Shown: positions 36,138-45,167 of the stretch, piece by piece
Numbering within the stretch: position 1 is the first letter of the stretch
Layout: every line of letters starts with the position of its first letter
From: Acidobacteriaceae bacterium KBS 89
Lineage (GTDB): Bacteria > Acidobacteriota > Terriglobia > Terriglobales > Acidobacteriaceae
Reading direction: 5' to 3'
Length of the DNA: 64,000 nucleotides
Assembly: GCA_000381605.1 (NCBI GenBank)
Contig: KB906756.1
Span: 372,001-436,000 of the forward strand
Notes under the pieces: model-generated
The model's input: the letters and a program-made list of their open reading frames with translations, nothing else
Databases searched by the model: none
Told to the model about the DNA's origin: nothing
Position numbers and translations under genes: made by a program

Positions 36138-36794
36138 CTACGCCGTCTTCGTCTGGATCAAGTGCCCGGCCTTTGCCGCAGCCTCAGCCAGGGCGCGGTG
36201 GTGAATCGTAAACAACGCGAGTTCGAGCCGATCCGACACCCCCGTCTTATCGTAGATACTCCGAAGGTAGTTCTTGATCACCTGCTCCTTGGTGCCCAAT
36301 TGCGTCGCGATGTCCTTGTTTTTGCACCCCTGAACGATCAACGCCACAATCTGCATCTCCTTGGGCGTCAGCCGGTCGCGCACCCGCGTGCCGACGCTAT
36401 CTGCGGCCTGCATAGTGGTGACGTTGGCCCGCTGAACAAAGCGCTGTCCCTGGGTTACCCGGCGGACACAGTCGACCAATACACTTCCGGGGACGTTCCG
36501 GCTGAGAACACCATCGTAGAGCACGGAGATATCCTCCGCGACCTGCTCCGTATTCTCGGCCACAAGAACGGCCCTACTCCCGGCCGACCGAACTCGGGCC
36601 AGCACATCTTTGTAGTCCAGACGCAGGCTGGTCGAAACCACAAGCACGGAGCCACGGAGTGCCTCAATGGCCCCGAACAGCTTCATTCCGTCTTCGCACT
36701 GGGCCGCAATGCGCATGTCGTCCTCCAGCGCCAGGACCCGTGCCGCACCTGCTCGAAAGATCGCCTGATTATCAGCGAGAATTAGTCGGTTCAT
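36138..36794 (-). CDS. LuxR/NarL-type regulator with degenerate receiver domain
   Basis: The 218-residue protein has a receiver-like domain (about 3-115) and a C-terminal LuxR HTH (about 145-205: RLTPKEMQIVALIVQGCKNKDIATQLGTKEQVIKNYLRSIYDK). The receiver keeps the hydrophobic strands but has Ser54 where the phospho-acceptor Asp normally lies (LVVSTSLRLD), and only one acid in the first acidic pair (LADNQ). Phosphorylation at the usual site is therefore not expected. An in-frame ATG nine codons upstream is a possible alternative start, since AGGAG lies 12 bases before the chosen one. It is divergent from the response-regulator flavoprotein. Confidence 0.88.
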   Translation of the reverse strand: MNRLILADNQAIFRAGAARVLALEDDMRIAAQCEDGMKLFGAIEALRGSVLVVSTSLRLDYKDVLARVRSAGSRAVLVAENTEQVAEDISVLYDGVLSRNVPGSVLVDCVRRVTQGQRFVQRANVTTMQAADSVGTRVRDRLTPKEMQIVALIVQGCKNKDIATQLGTKEQVIKNYLRSIYDKTGVSDRLELALFTIHHRALAEAAAKAGHLIQTKTA

Positions 36795-37022
36795 CGGTAT
36801 CTTTATCTCCTGCCGGGACATAGAAGCCCGTAATCCCCCTATCGGTCGACTGAGGCGGAGACTCTGCAATGTCTACAATTCGGACAAATTCGCCCTACTG
36901 AAGTCTTGTGGCAGACGCAACTCGTTCATAGAAAACGATATCTTTCTGAACCCTTCACGCACCGGCCACAATCGAATCTCAAGTGGGGTGCTTCGCAACG
37001 TTCTCTCGAAGTATAAAGGGAT

Positions 37023-38669
37023 ATGCCTAAGCCTGTTTTACTAGCTATCGACGACGACACGAGCGTACTGGAAGCCGTGGTCCAGGACCTGCGCCGGCAC
37101 TACGGCCAGGACTATCGCATCGTCCGTGCAGCCTCCGGCGCAGCCGCGCTGGACATCTGCCGTCAGCTCCACGAGCGCAAAGACATAGTGGCCCTCTTTC
37201 TCTCCGACCAACGTATGCCCGGCATGACTGGAGTGGACTTTCTCCAGCAGGCACTCACAATCTATCCCAATGCCAAACGCGTCCTCCTGACCGCCTACGC
37301 CGACACCGAGGCTGCCATTCGCGCTATCAACTCGGCCAAGATCCACTACTACCTCAACAAGCCATGGGATCCGCCGGAAGAAAAGCTCTATCCCGTCCTG
37401 GACGACCTCTTGGAGAGTTGGAAGGTGGGGTACAAGCCTCCGTTTGAGGGAATCCGTGTCATTGGAGTCCGATGGTCACCGATGGACCACGCGGTACGCG
37501 ATTTTCTCTCCCGTAACCGGATCCCTTACCAATGGTTGAACCCGGAGACCCATCCCGAGGCCGTCGCGCTGCTGAAAGAAAAGGGGCTCGACGACACCAA
37601 GCTGCCCGTCATCCTCTTCGGCGACAACACGGCCCTCGTCCAGCCCACCTCAACCGCGATGGCCAACAAGGTCGGCCTTCGCACTCAAGCCCAACAGGAG
37701 TTCTACGACGTTGTTGTCGTAGGTGCCGGACCAGCGGGGCTGGCCGCAGGGGTCTACGGTGCATCCGAAGGTCTGCGAACCCTGGTGATCGAAGCCGCCG
37801 CTCCCGGCGGTCAGGCCGGCTCCAGCTCGAAGATTGAAAACTACCTTGGCTTCCCCGAAGGACTCAGCGGCGAGGAGCTCGCCAAACGTGCCTTCCTCCA
37901 GGCAAATCGCCTGGGAGCAGAGTTCCTCACGCAGCGTGTCTCCTCGATCCGCACCGAAAGCCAATATCGCATCCTAACGATGGAAGACGGTCACGAAGTG
38001 ACCTGCCACGTCTGCCTAATCGCCACCGGAGTCGACTACTGCAAGCTGAACGTTCCGGGCGCAGACAAATTCAGCGGCGCCGGTGTCTACTATGGCGCAG
38101 CCCTTACCGAAGCGATGTCGTCCAGGGAAGAGGCAGTCTACATCGTCGGCGGCGCAAATTCAGCTGGCCAGGCAGCGATGCATTTCTCGCGTTATGCCGA
38201 TCATGTCCACATGATCGTACGAGGCAAATCCCTGACAAGCAGCATGTCGAAATATCTGATCGACCAGATTGAAGCCACGCCGAACATTACGGTCGAGACC
38301 GGTACCGAAATCATCGGCATGTCCGGCGATTCTCACCTTGAATGTCTCACTCTGAGGACGCCCCGCGGAGAAGAGGCCCGTGCCTCCAGTTCCCTGTTCA
38401 TCTTCATCGGCGCAGAACCCAAGACCAGCTGGCTGCCGACAGAGCTCTGCCGCGACAACAAAGGCTTCATCCTCGCAGGCCCGGACCTGAAGGCGCAGTC
38501 GCCAAAGTCATGGACGCTCGAGCGCGACCCTTATCTTCTTGAGACCAGCGTTCCCGGCATCTTCGTCGCCGGCGACGTTCGATTCAACTCAGTAAAACGA
38601 TGCGCCTCCGCTGTCGGGGAAGGCTCCATCGCGATCCAGTTTGTACACCAATACCTTGCGACACTTTGA
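37023..38669 (+). CDS. Response regulator fused to thioredoxin-reductase-like flavoprotein
   Basis: The 548-residue protein has three parts. An intact receiver (1-125) carries the acidic pair D11/D12, phospho-acceptor D62 in LSDQRMPG and K113 in YYLNKPW. A glutaredoxin-like part (about 143-220) has WSPMDH where the CxxC would be. A TrxB-like flavoprotein (228-548) has GAGPAGLAAG (234-243) for FAD, GGANSAGQAA (376-385) for NAD(P)H and VAGDVR near the end. TrxB enzymes have CxxC, but residues 358-361 here are GAAL. So the output is a phosphorylation-controlled reductase that cannot reduce thioredoxin in the usual way. The kinase gene follows 24 bases later. Confidence 0.92.
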   Translation: MPKPVLLAIDDDTSVLEAVVQDLRRHYGQDYRIVRAASGAAALDICRQLHERKDIVALFLSDQRMPGMTGVDFLQQALTIYPNAKRVLLTAYADTEAAIRAINSAKIHYYLNKPWDPPEEKLYPVLDDLLESWKVGYKPPFEGIRVIGVRWSPMDHAVRDFLSRNRIPYQWLNPETHPEAVALLKEKGLDDTKLPVILFGDNTALVQPTSTAMANKVGLRTQAQQEFYDVVVVGAGPAGLAAGVYGASEGLRTLVIEAAAPGGQAGSSSKIENYLGFPEGLSGEELAKRAFLQANRLGAEFLTQRVSSIRTESQYRILTMEDGHEVTCHVCLIATGVDYCKLNVPGADKFSGAGVYYGAALTEAMSSREEAVYIVGGANSAGQAAMHFSRYADHVHMIVRGKSLTSSMSKYLIDQIEATPNITVETGTEIIGMSGDSHLECLTLRTPRGEEARASSSLFIFIGAEPKTSWLPTELCRDNKGFILAGPDLKAQSPKSWTLERDPYLLETSVPGIFVAGDVRFNSVKRCASAVGEGSIAIQFVHQYLATL

Positions 38670-38693
38670 AAGGCAACGACTCCCATAACCCCA

Positions 38694-40169
38694 ATGAGCG
38701 AACAAACCCAAATCGTCCGAAACAACATCGTCGAAAAGATGACCCAAGAGCTCGTAACGCTGCTGCGCAAGGTTCCCATCTTGTCGTCGCTCAAGGACGA
38801 TGAGCTCCAATGCCTGGAGGGGGTCCGGGAGATCAATGTCGACTCAGGCGAGGCGATCGCAAGGCAGGGTGAGATCGAACACTTCTTCTGGATATTGTTG
38901 GATGGCGAGCTTCGGGTTCACCAGATCCAGCCGGATGGACGAGACATTACCCTCAGCACGATCGAGAGTGGCATTGCGTTCGGCGAACTGCCCATTCTGA
39001 CGCATGTCCCAAATGCAGGTGCCGTTGAGAGCATAAGGCCCAGCCGTCTGCTACAGCTTGATGAAGACCAGTTCTGGGGTCTGATGACCCGCTGCCCAGA
39101 GGTCCGCAAAGCCATCCTGAGCAACATGGCCTACCGGTTCCAGAAGCTGCAAAGCGTGACAGTTCAACAGGAGAAGATGGCCTCGTTGGGCACCTTGGCT
39201 GCTGGCTTGATGCACGAATTGAACAACCCGGGCGCCGCGGCGCGACGTGCTGCACAGCAGCTTCGAGAGAACTTGATGCGAATGCACGAGCTCTCTCTCA
39301 AGTTTAAAGAGCGCGATCTCACCAAGGAACAGAAACACTGCATGTTCGATCTGCAGAAACAAGCCCTGACAGTAAAGCAGCCGCTGATGATGAACTCGCT
39401 CGAGCAAAGCGACGCCGAAGAGGCCCTGGCCGAATGGATGGAGTCGGCCAAGATCGACAATGCATGGAAGATGGCCCCAACACTAGTATCGATCGGCATG
39501 GACGCCAAAGAGCTGGAGCGCGTCCGCAACGACTTTGACGGGCCCCTGCTTTCGGATGCTCTGAGCTGGCTGGAGGCTCTGATCTCCAGCATGCAACTCG
39601 TCGGCACAATCGAAGAGAGCATCGGCCGGGTCACCGATCTCGTCCACGCCGTCAAATCTTACGCCTATGAGGGCAAGGGACAGAAGCAGACCATCGACAT
39701 CAACGACAGCATTCATGCAACCCTCGTGATCCTCGCCCACAAGCTTCGCGAAAAAGAGATCGTAGTGGAGAAAAACTTCGGCCCCGACCTTCCTCCTCTG
39801 CACAGCGAATGCACCGGCCTCAATCAGATCTGGACCAACCTGCTGGATAATTCGATCGACGCAGTCCCCCAACACGGACTCATTCGCGTGCGCACCTGGG
39901 CAGAGAAAAATAACGATGGCCCCGGCGGTTCGCACACCGAACTCTGCATCAGCGTCAGCGACAACGGCAGCGGCATTCCGCTCGAAAGCCAGCCGCAGAT
40001 CTTCGATCCCTTCTACACCACCAAGCCCGTAGGTGTCGGCACAGGCATCGGACTAGGCATCGTCCAGCGCATCGTCGAGCAATACGGCGGAGTCATCCGC
40101 TTCAGCTCTGAACCCGGCAATACGGAGTTTGTCGTACGGCTGCCGAGTGACACCGAAAAACATTGCTGA
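38694..40169 (+). CDS. Histidine kinase with N-terminal cyclic-nucleotide-binding domain
   Basis: The 491-residue protein lacks membrane helices and should be cytosolic. Residues about 20-135 are a CRP-type cyclic-nucleotide-binding domain (VPILSSLKDDELQCL, then GIAFGELPILTHVPNAGAVESI). The dimerisation helix has the phospho-acceptor H174 in LAAGLMHELNNP. A long insert precedes the ATPase domain, which has IWTNLLDNSIDAV (N box), SVSDNGSGIP (G1), DPFYTTK and GTGIGLGIV (G2). It probably phosphorylates the upstream receiver fusion; genes with this pair arrangement are seen in several phyla. The ligand of the sensor domain is not known. Confidence 0.9.
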   Translation: MSEQTQIVRNNIVEKMTQELVTLLRKVPILSSLKDDELQCLEGVREINVDSGEAIARQGEIEHFFWILLDGELRVHQIQPDGRDITLSTIESGIAFGELPILTHVPNAGAVESIRPSRLLQLDEDQFWGLMTRCPEVRKAILSNMAYRFQKLQSVTVQQEKMASLGTLAAGLMHELNNPGAAARRAAQQLRENLMRMHELSLKFKERDLTKEQKHCMFDLQKQALTVKQPLMMNSLEQSDAEEALAEWMESAKIDNAWKMAPTLVSIGMDAKELERVRNDFDGPLLSDALSWLEALISSMQLVGTIEESIGRVTDLVHAVKSYAYEGKGQKQTIDINDSIHATLVILAHKLREKEIVVEKNFGPDLPPLHSECTGLNQIWTNLLDNSIDAVPQHGLIRVRTWAEKNNDGPGGSHTELCISVSDNGSGIPLESQPQIFDPFYTTKPVGVGTGIGLGIVQRIVEQYGGVIRFSSEPGNTEFVVRLPSDTEKHC

Positions 40170-40275
40170 GAACACCCGAAGCCCTTTCACAACAACAACA
40201 TTTGTTCTAGGCGGCGTTTATCTGTTCGAACGCGCAACCACCGCGGTTGCACGTTGAGCGAAGAGTGAGAACGCA

Positions 40276-40437
40276 ATGAAACTGTCTCAGTTTGCATTCC
40301 CCGTCGTCGCTGCCGCATGCCTCATGACCTCTGGTTGCGCTTCGCATTCCTACTATGCCGTGACCTCACCACCTCCGCCCCACAGCAGAGTTCCGCCGTT
40401 GATCGAACGCGCGAGCCATGAAGGTTTCCGCGCCTGA
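40276..40437 (+). CDS. Small lipoprotein, 53 residues
   Basis: A short frame with a signal peptide (MKLSQFAFPVVAAACLM) and lipobox TSGC, giving lipid-modified Cys21. The mature part is SPPPPHSRVPP-like, proline-rich and ending in a charged tail. It has an AGAGTGAG-type ribosome site and no relation to a known family that I can name. It follows the kinase by 106 bases. Confidence 0.6.
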   Translation: MKLSQFAFPVVAAACLMTSGCASHSYYAVTSPPPPHSRVPPLIERASHEGFRA

Positions 40438-40468
40438 TCTAAAGATGGCGCCCGCGATCTCTTCGCAA

Positions 40469-40485
40469 TGTGACCAATGGTCGCA
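40469..40485. promoter_or_regulatory. Candidate regulator-binding dyad upstream of the GH3 gene
   Basis: TGTGACCAATGGTCGCA is a near-palindrome (14 of 17 positions match their complement), resembling a CRP-type half-site pair with TGTGA. It lies 186 bases before the GH3 start. Confidence 0.3.
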
Positions 40486-40623
40486 ATGAAATAGAACCTT
40501 TGCCGTCACCGAGTTGCCCTCATCTCAAGGTCTAGCATGACTTTGCGTCAAGACAAACGCTTTACTACACTGTTTTGGTTGATTTAGACTCTCTTGCGAC
40601 CCGAAAATCACGCTTTTACGGTC

Positions 40624-40650
40624 GCGACGAACCAAGCGCCTGGTTGTCGC
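40624..40650. promoter_or_regulatory. Imperfect inverted repeat just upstream of the GH3 start
   Basis: GCGAC-G-AACCA and TGGTT-GTCGC flank a 6-base centre. The right end is about 20 bases before the start codon, so it could be a repressor site or a messenger hairpin that affects ribosome access. Confidence 0.3.
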
Positions 40651-40670
40651 TTCTATCTCAAGGAGCCTGG

Positions 40671-42908
40671 ATGTCTTCTTTCAAGCTGTTGCAAACGTTT
40701 ACCACGTCATTGGTCCTTGTTGTAATTGCTGCTCCGCTTGGTTGCGTTGTAGCACAGGCTCAGCGCCACGATCACGCGGCGAAGATGACGGCGAAGATGC
40801 CTTGGATGAATAAGTCGCTCTCACCCGATGAGCGCGCCGACCTGGTTATCGGCCAGATGACGCTCGACGAGAAGATCCAGATGGTCCACGGTCAGGGGTG
40901 GGGTGTCCTCAAAGAAGGGGCTCCGCTCCCCGCACGCTCGAACTTTGCCGCAGGCTTCATGTCTGGCATCGACCGCCTCGGCATCCCCGACATCAATCTC
41001 GCCGACTCCGCGGTCGGCGTCCGCATGGCCGCCTACCAGGGCCGTTACGCCACTTTGCTACCTTCAACCCTCGGTGCCGCCTCAAGCTGGGACCCGGATT
41101 CCGCCTTCCTCTACGGCGCAGTGATCGGTCGCGAACTGCGCGCTCACGGCACAAACATGTCCATCGGCGGTGGCGTGAACATCACACGCGAACCCCGCAA
41201 CGGTCGCAACTTCGAGTACGCGGGCGAAGATCCAGTGCTCGCCGGAACTATGACCGGTTACCTCGAAAAGGGCGTGCTCTCCGAACATGTCATGAACGAC
41301 ATCAAGCACTACGCTATCAACGATCAGGAGACCGGGCGCACCGTCGTCAACGTCTTGCTCGACAAAAAAGCCATGCGCGAGTCCGACCTGCTCGCCTTCG
41401 AGATCGCCATAGCCATCTCCGATCCATCCGGCGTCATGTGCTCCTACAACCTCGTCGAAGGCGACTATGCCTGCGAGAACGACTATCTGCTCAACCAGTT
41501 GCTCAAGAAAGATTTCAAATTCAAAGGATTTGTCCTGTCCGATTGGGGTGCTACCCACAGCACCGTCAAGTCTGCGCTGAACGGCCTCGACCAGGAGATG
41601 CCCGGCGACGACAACTACTTCAACGAGCCTCTCAAAAAAGCTGTAGAAGACGGCCAGGTCTCAATGACTCGCCTCGACGACATGGTCCACCGCATTCTGC
41701 GCAGCATGTTCGCGGCAGGCGTTATCGACCACCCCCCGGTCCGCAGCGTAGTCGACCCCTTTCGCGGACGCGACGACGCACAGCACATCGCTGAAGAGAG
41801 CATCGTCCTGCTTAAAAACTCTGGCATCCTTCCACTCAAGGCGTCCCCCTCAGCCTCCATCGCCGTCATCGGCTCACACGCCGACGTCGGCGTCCTCTCC
41901 GGCGGCGGCTCCGCGCAAGTCGACGCTCCCGGCGGCAATGCCGCGAACCCTCAGCCCGGCGGCTCGAAATGGGGCGATGCCATCTACTTCCCATCGTCTC
42001 CACTGAAAAACATCCAGGCAAAGTCGCCGCAAGCCTCCATCCAATACATCGACGGCACAGATACCGCCGCTGCAGCACAACTCGCGAAGACCTCAACCAC
42101 CGCGATTGTCTTCGTCAACCAGCCCATGCGTGAAGACGTGGACGCCGCAACGCTCTCATTGCCCAACAATCAGGATGCGCTCGTGGAAGCCGTCGCCGCA
42201 GCCAACCCCAACACGATTGTCGTACTCGAGACCGGCGGCCCGGTAAGCATGCCCTGGATTGACCACGTCAAAGGTGTCGTCGAAATGTGGTACCCCGGCA
42301 TCGGCGGTGCCCAGGCCCTGGCAAACATCCTCTTCGGCGAGGTCAACCCCTCCGGCAAACTCCCAGTCACCTTCGCAAAGAACGACGCACAGCTGCCGCA
42401 CCCGATAGTTCCTGGCCTCGAAGGTGTCACCGCCAACGCACCCAACCGCGAGCACAAGGTCAAACCATTCGACCTCAAGTACACCGAAGGAGCCAAGGTC
42501 GGTTACAAATGGTTCGAAGCCACTAACAAGCAGCCCCGCTTCCCCTTCGGTTTCGGGCTTTCCTACACGACGTACGCATACTCCGGCCTGACCGTCGACG
42601 ACGCCAAGCGCACCGTCCACTTTACCGTCCGCAACACGGGCAAAAACGAAGGAACCGAGATCGCCCAGGTCTACGTTGCGCTGCCCTCCGCAGCAAACGA
42701 AAACTACAAACGCCTTTCCGCATGGCAACGCGTTAAACTCGCCCCCGGCGAATCAAAGGACGTGACTCTCACCCTTCACCCACTCTCCCTCACCATCTTC
42801 AACACGGAGCAAAATAGCTGGAAGCTACTTCCCGGCGAGTACAACGTTGTAGCTGGACCATCCTCGAGCGACACTCCGCTGAAAGCAACGCTTCACGTAC
42901 ATCCTTAA
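40671..42908 (+). CDS. Exported glycoside hydrolase family 3 beta-glucosidase
   Basis: The 745-residue protein starts after AAGGAG, 5 bases before the ATG, and has a signal peptide (MSSFKLLQTFTTSLVLVVIAAPLGCVVAQAQ). The GH3 N-terminal barrel carries the nucleophile in GFVLSDWGATHS. The alpha/beta sandwich has SIAVIGSHADVGVLSGGGSA and the C-terminal fibronectin-III-like domain begins after LSYTTYAYSGL. It should release terminal glucose, xylose or similar from beta-linked glycans in the periplasm. Specificity within GH3 cannot be told. Confidence 0.92.
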   Translation: MSSFKLLQTFTTSLVLVVIAAPLGCVVAQAQRHDHAAKMTAKMPWMNKSLSPDERADLVIGQMTLDEKIQMVHGQGWGVLKEGAPLPARSNFAAGFMSGIDRLGIPDINLADSAVGVRMAAYQGRYATLLPSTLGAASSWDPDSAFLYGAVIGRELRAHGTNMSIGGGVNITREPRNGRNFEYAGEDPVLAGTMTGYLEKGVLSEHVMNDIKHYAINDQETGRTVVNVLLDKKAMRESDLLAFEIAIAISDPSGVMCSYNLVEGDYACENDYLLNQLLKKDFKFKGFVLSDWGATHSTVKSALNGLDQEMPGDDNYFNEPLKKAVEDGQVSMTRLDDMVHRILRSMFAAGVIDHPPVRSVVDPFRGRDDAQHIAEESIVLLKNSGILPLKASPSASIAVIGSHADVGVLSGGGSAQVDAPGGNAANPQPGGSKWGDAIYFPSSPLKNIQAKSPQASIQYIDGTDTAAAAQLAKTSTTAIVFVNQPMREDVDAATLSLPNNQDALVEAVAAANPNTIVVLETGGPVSMPWIDHVKGVVEMWYPGIGGAQALANILFGEVNPSGKLPVTFAKNDAQLPHPIVPGLEGVTANAPNREHKVKPFDLKYTEGAKVGYKWFEATNKQPRFPFGFGLSYTTYAYSGLTVDDAKRTVHFTVRNTGKNEGTEIAQVYVALPSAANENYKRLSAWQRVKLAPGESKDVTLTLHPLSLTIFNTEQNSWKLLPGEYNVVAGPSSSDTPLKATLHVHP

Positions 42909-43017
42909 ACGCGCAGCCGTGCAAGAATACTGAAAGCGTGACGTCGACTCTCCCAGATCTCCGAGCCGGCCTCCTCATCTTTGCGTTTAAACAGCGGCGC
43001 ACACGCATCCAATTGTT

Positions 43018-43935
43018 ATGGCTCCTCGACTCATCATCAACGCGGACGACTTCGGCCTCACCCCCGGCATCAACCGCGCCGTCGCAGAACTTCACCAGGC
43101 CCACGTCCTCACCTCGACTACCCTGATGGCCACTGGCCCGGCATTCGACGACGCAGTCGCAGTCGCCCACACCAATCCAACCCTTGGAGTCGGATGCCAC
43201 ATCGTCCTGACGGACGGCGTTCCCGCTTCTCCTCCTGAAAGCGTCCCCACACTCCTGGGCCCCGACCGCAGATCCCTTCGCCCGTCGCTCGTCGACTTCA
43301 TTCAAGCGCTTCTACGCGGCAAGATCAGTGAAGACGATATCGGTCGCGAAGCTCTCGCCCAGATTCAGAAGCTCCAGTTCGCTGGAATTAAAATCACCCA
43401 CATCGACACCCACAAACACACGCACCTCTTCCCTGCCGTCGCCCGCCCGCTGCTGCGCGTGGCCGAACAATGCTCCATCCGCGCGATTCGCCATCCATTC
43501 GAGCAGCACTGGAGCCTCGCTCTCAGCCACGGCAAACGAATTCGCCGCCTCCAGGTCAAACTTCTCGGTGGCCTCAAGACCTCCTTCGAACGCCAGCCGC
43601 AAATCCGCGATGCTCACATCCTCTCCACGGACGGAACCATTGGCATCTCCGCCACTGGAAACCTCTACGGCAAAACCCTCCACGAAATATTGCACGCCAT
43701 GCCCGCCGAAGGCACCTTCGAGCTCTGTTGCCATCCCGGCTACAACGACAGCGACCTTGACCGCATCACCACACGTCTCCGTACCCACCGCGACGTCGAG
43801 CGCACAACCCTGCTGACCGAAATACCCGCAATCGTTTCGCATCGAAACGCGCCGCAACTCATCAACTATGGGCACTTGGGCACATCGGTCCCTTCGCTCA
43901 AAAGCGCCTTTACGGAACATGAGAGAGTCTTATAG
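43018..43935 (+). CDS. YdjC/ChbG-family carbohydrate deacetylase
   Basis: The 305-residue protein carries the family metal site: INADDFGLTPG (D10/D11) near the start and THIDTHKHTHLFP in the middle, then ELCCHPGYND. Family members deacetylate GlcNAc units of chito-oligosaccharides or hopanoid-linked sugars. The gene is 56 bases upstream of bshA and in the same direction, so its product may act on a GlcNAc-containing intermediate. The usual bacillithiol deacetylase is a different (LmbE-type) fold. Confidence 0.88.
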   Translation: MAPRLIINADDFGLTPGINRAVAELHQAHVLTSTTLMATGPAFDDAVAVAHTNPTLGVGCHIVLTDGVPASPPESVPTLLGPDRRSLRPSLVDFIQALLRGKISEDDIGREALAQIQKLQFAGIKITHIDTHKHTHLFPAVARPLLRVAEQCSIRAIRHPFEQHWSLALSHGKRIRRLQVKLLGGLKTSFERQPQIRDAHILSTDGTIGISATGNLYGKTLHEILHAMPAEGTFELCCHPGYNDSDLDRITTRLRTHRDVERTTLLTEIPAIVSHRNAPQLINYGHLGTSVPSLKSAFTEHERVL

Positions 43936-43991
43936 AGCAGTGGCCCGTCCAACGGGAAGCAGGAACAAAGTCTAAGAAGCCCGGGAATTCT

Positions 43992-45146
43992 ATGAAGATC
44001 GGCATCACCTGTTATCCCACCTACGGCGGCAGTGGTGTAGTTGCCACCGAACTCGGCATCGAACTCGCTGCCCGCGGGCACGAGATCCACTTCATCACCT
44101 ACTCGCAACCCTTCCGGCTCACCGGACGCGAGGCCAACATCCACTTCCACGAAGTGGCTGTCTCGAACTATCCCCTCTTCGAGCATCCCCCCTACGACCT
44201 CGCTCTCGCCACTCGCATGGCCGAGGTCGCCGAGTTCTATTCACTCGACCTCCTTCACGTCCATTACGCCATCCCGCACTCCGTCAGCGCTCTACTCGCC
44301 CGCCAAATGCTTGCCTCCCGTGGAATTCATCTTCCCTTCATCACCACGCTGCACGGCACCGACATCACGCTCGTCGGCCTCGACCGCTCTTATCTGCCCA
44401 TCACAAAGTTCGGCATCGAACAGTCGGACGGCGTCACCGCCATCTCCACCTACCTCCGCAACCGCACTCGCGAAGCCTTCAACATCGACTCCGAGATCGA
44501 AGTCATCCGCAACTTCGTCAACTGTGACGTCTACGTCCGCAAGCCGGAGCTCGTCGCCGCAATGCGCCACCGCTTCGCCGAACCGAACGAGCGGCTCCTC
44601 GTTCATCTCTCCAACTTCCGTCCAGTCAAACGCATTCAAGATGTCGTCGAAGTCTTCGGCCGTGTCGCGAAAGCTATACCAGCACGTCTGATGCTCATCG
44701 GCGACGGCCCCGAACGCAGCGTTGCCGAATATCTCGCACGCGAACATGACGTGCAGGACCGCATACACTTCTTAGGCAAGCAGGACAACGTCAACGAGCT
44801 CCTTCCACTCGCCGACCTCATGCTCATGCCCAGCGAGATGGAATCCTTCGGCCTCGCCGCGCTCGAAGCTATGGCCTGCGGCGTCCCGACCATCGCCACT
44901 CGCGTCGGTGGCGTTCCCGAACTCATCGAACACCGGCACAACGGCCTTCTCTTCGAAGTGGGCGACACCAGCTCCATGTCCAACGCCGCCATCGAGCTGC
45001 TCGGCAACCAGGACCACCTTCAATCCATGGCCAGGGCCGCCCGCAAAACCGCTCAGGACCACTTCTGCGCCTCACGCGTCATCCCCCTCTACGAGGACTA
45101 CTACGACCGCGTTGTCAAACGCACTCAGCCAACGCAATCGGCATAG
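43992..45146 (+). CDS. bshA: N-acetyl-alpha-D-glucosaminyl L-malate synthase (bacillithiol)
   Basis: The GT4-family enzyme joins UDP-GlcNAc to malate in the first bacillithiol step. The 384-residue protein begins MKIGITCYPTYGGSGVVATELG, diagnostic of BshA. It continues with FITTLHGTDITLVG, VIRNFVNCDVY, LSNFRPVKRIQDVV, LIGDGPER and the nucleotide-sugar E-x7-E (SEMESFGLAALEAMACGVP). It ends the group with the YdjC-type gene. Confidence 0.93.
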   Translation: MKIGITCYPTYGGSGVVATELGIELAARGHEIHFITYSQPFRLTGREANIHFHEVAVSNYPLFEHPPYDLALATRMAEVAEFYSLDLLHVHYAIPHSVSALLARQMLASRGIHLPFITTLHGTDITLVGLDRSYLPITKFGIEQSDGVTAISTYLRNRTREAFNIDSEIEVIRNFVNCDVYVRKPELVAAMRHRFAEPNERLLVHLSNFRPVKRIQDVVEVFGRVAKAIPARLMLIGDGPERSVAEYLAREHDVQDRIHFLGKQDNVNELLPLADLMLMPSEMESFGLAALEAMACGVPTIATRVGGVPELIEHRHNGLLFEVGDTSSMSNAAIELLGNQDHLQSMARAARKTAQDHFCASRVIPLYEDYYDRVVKRTQPTQSA

Positions 45147-45167
45147 CTACGACGTGCGGCGGACACA

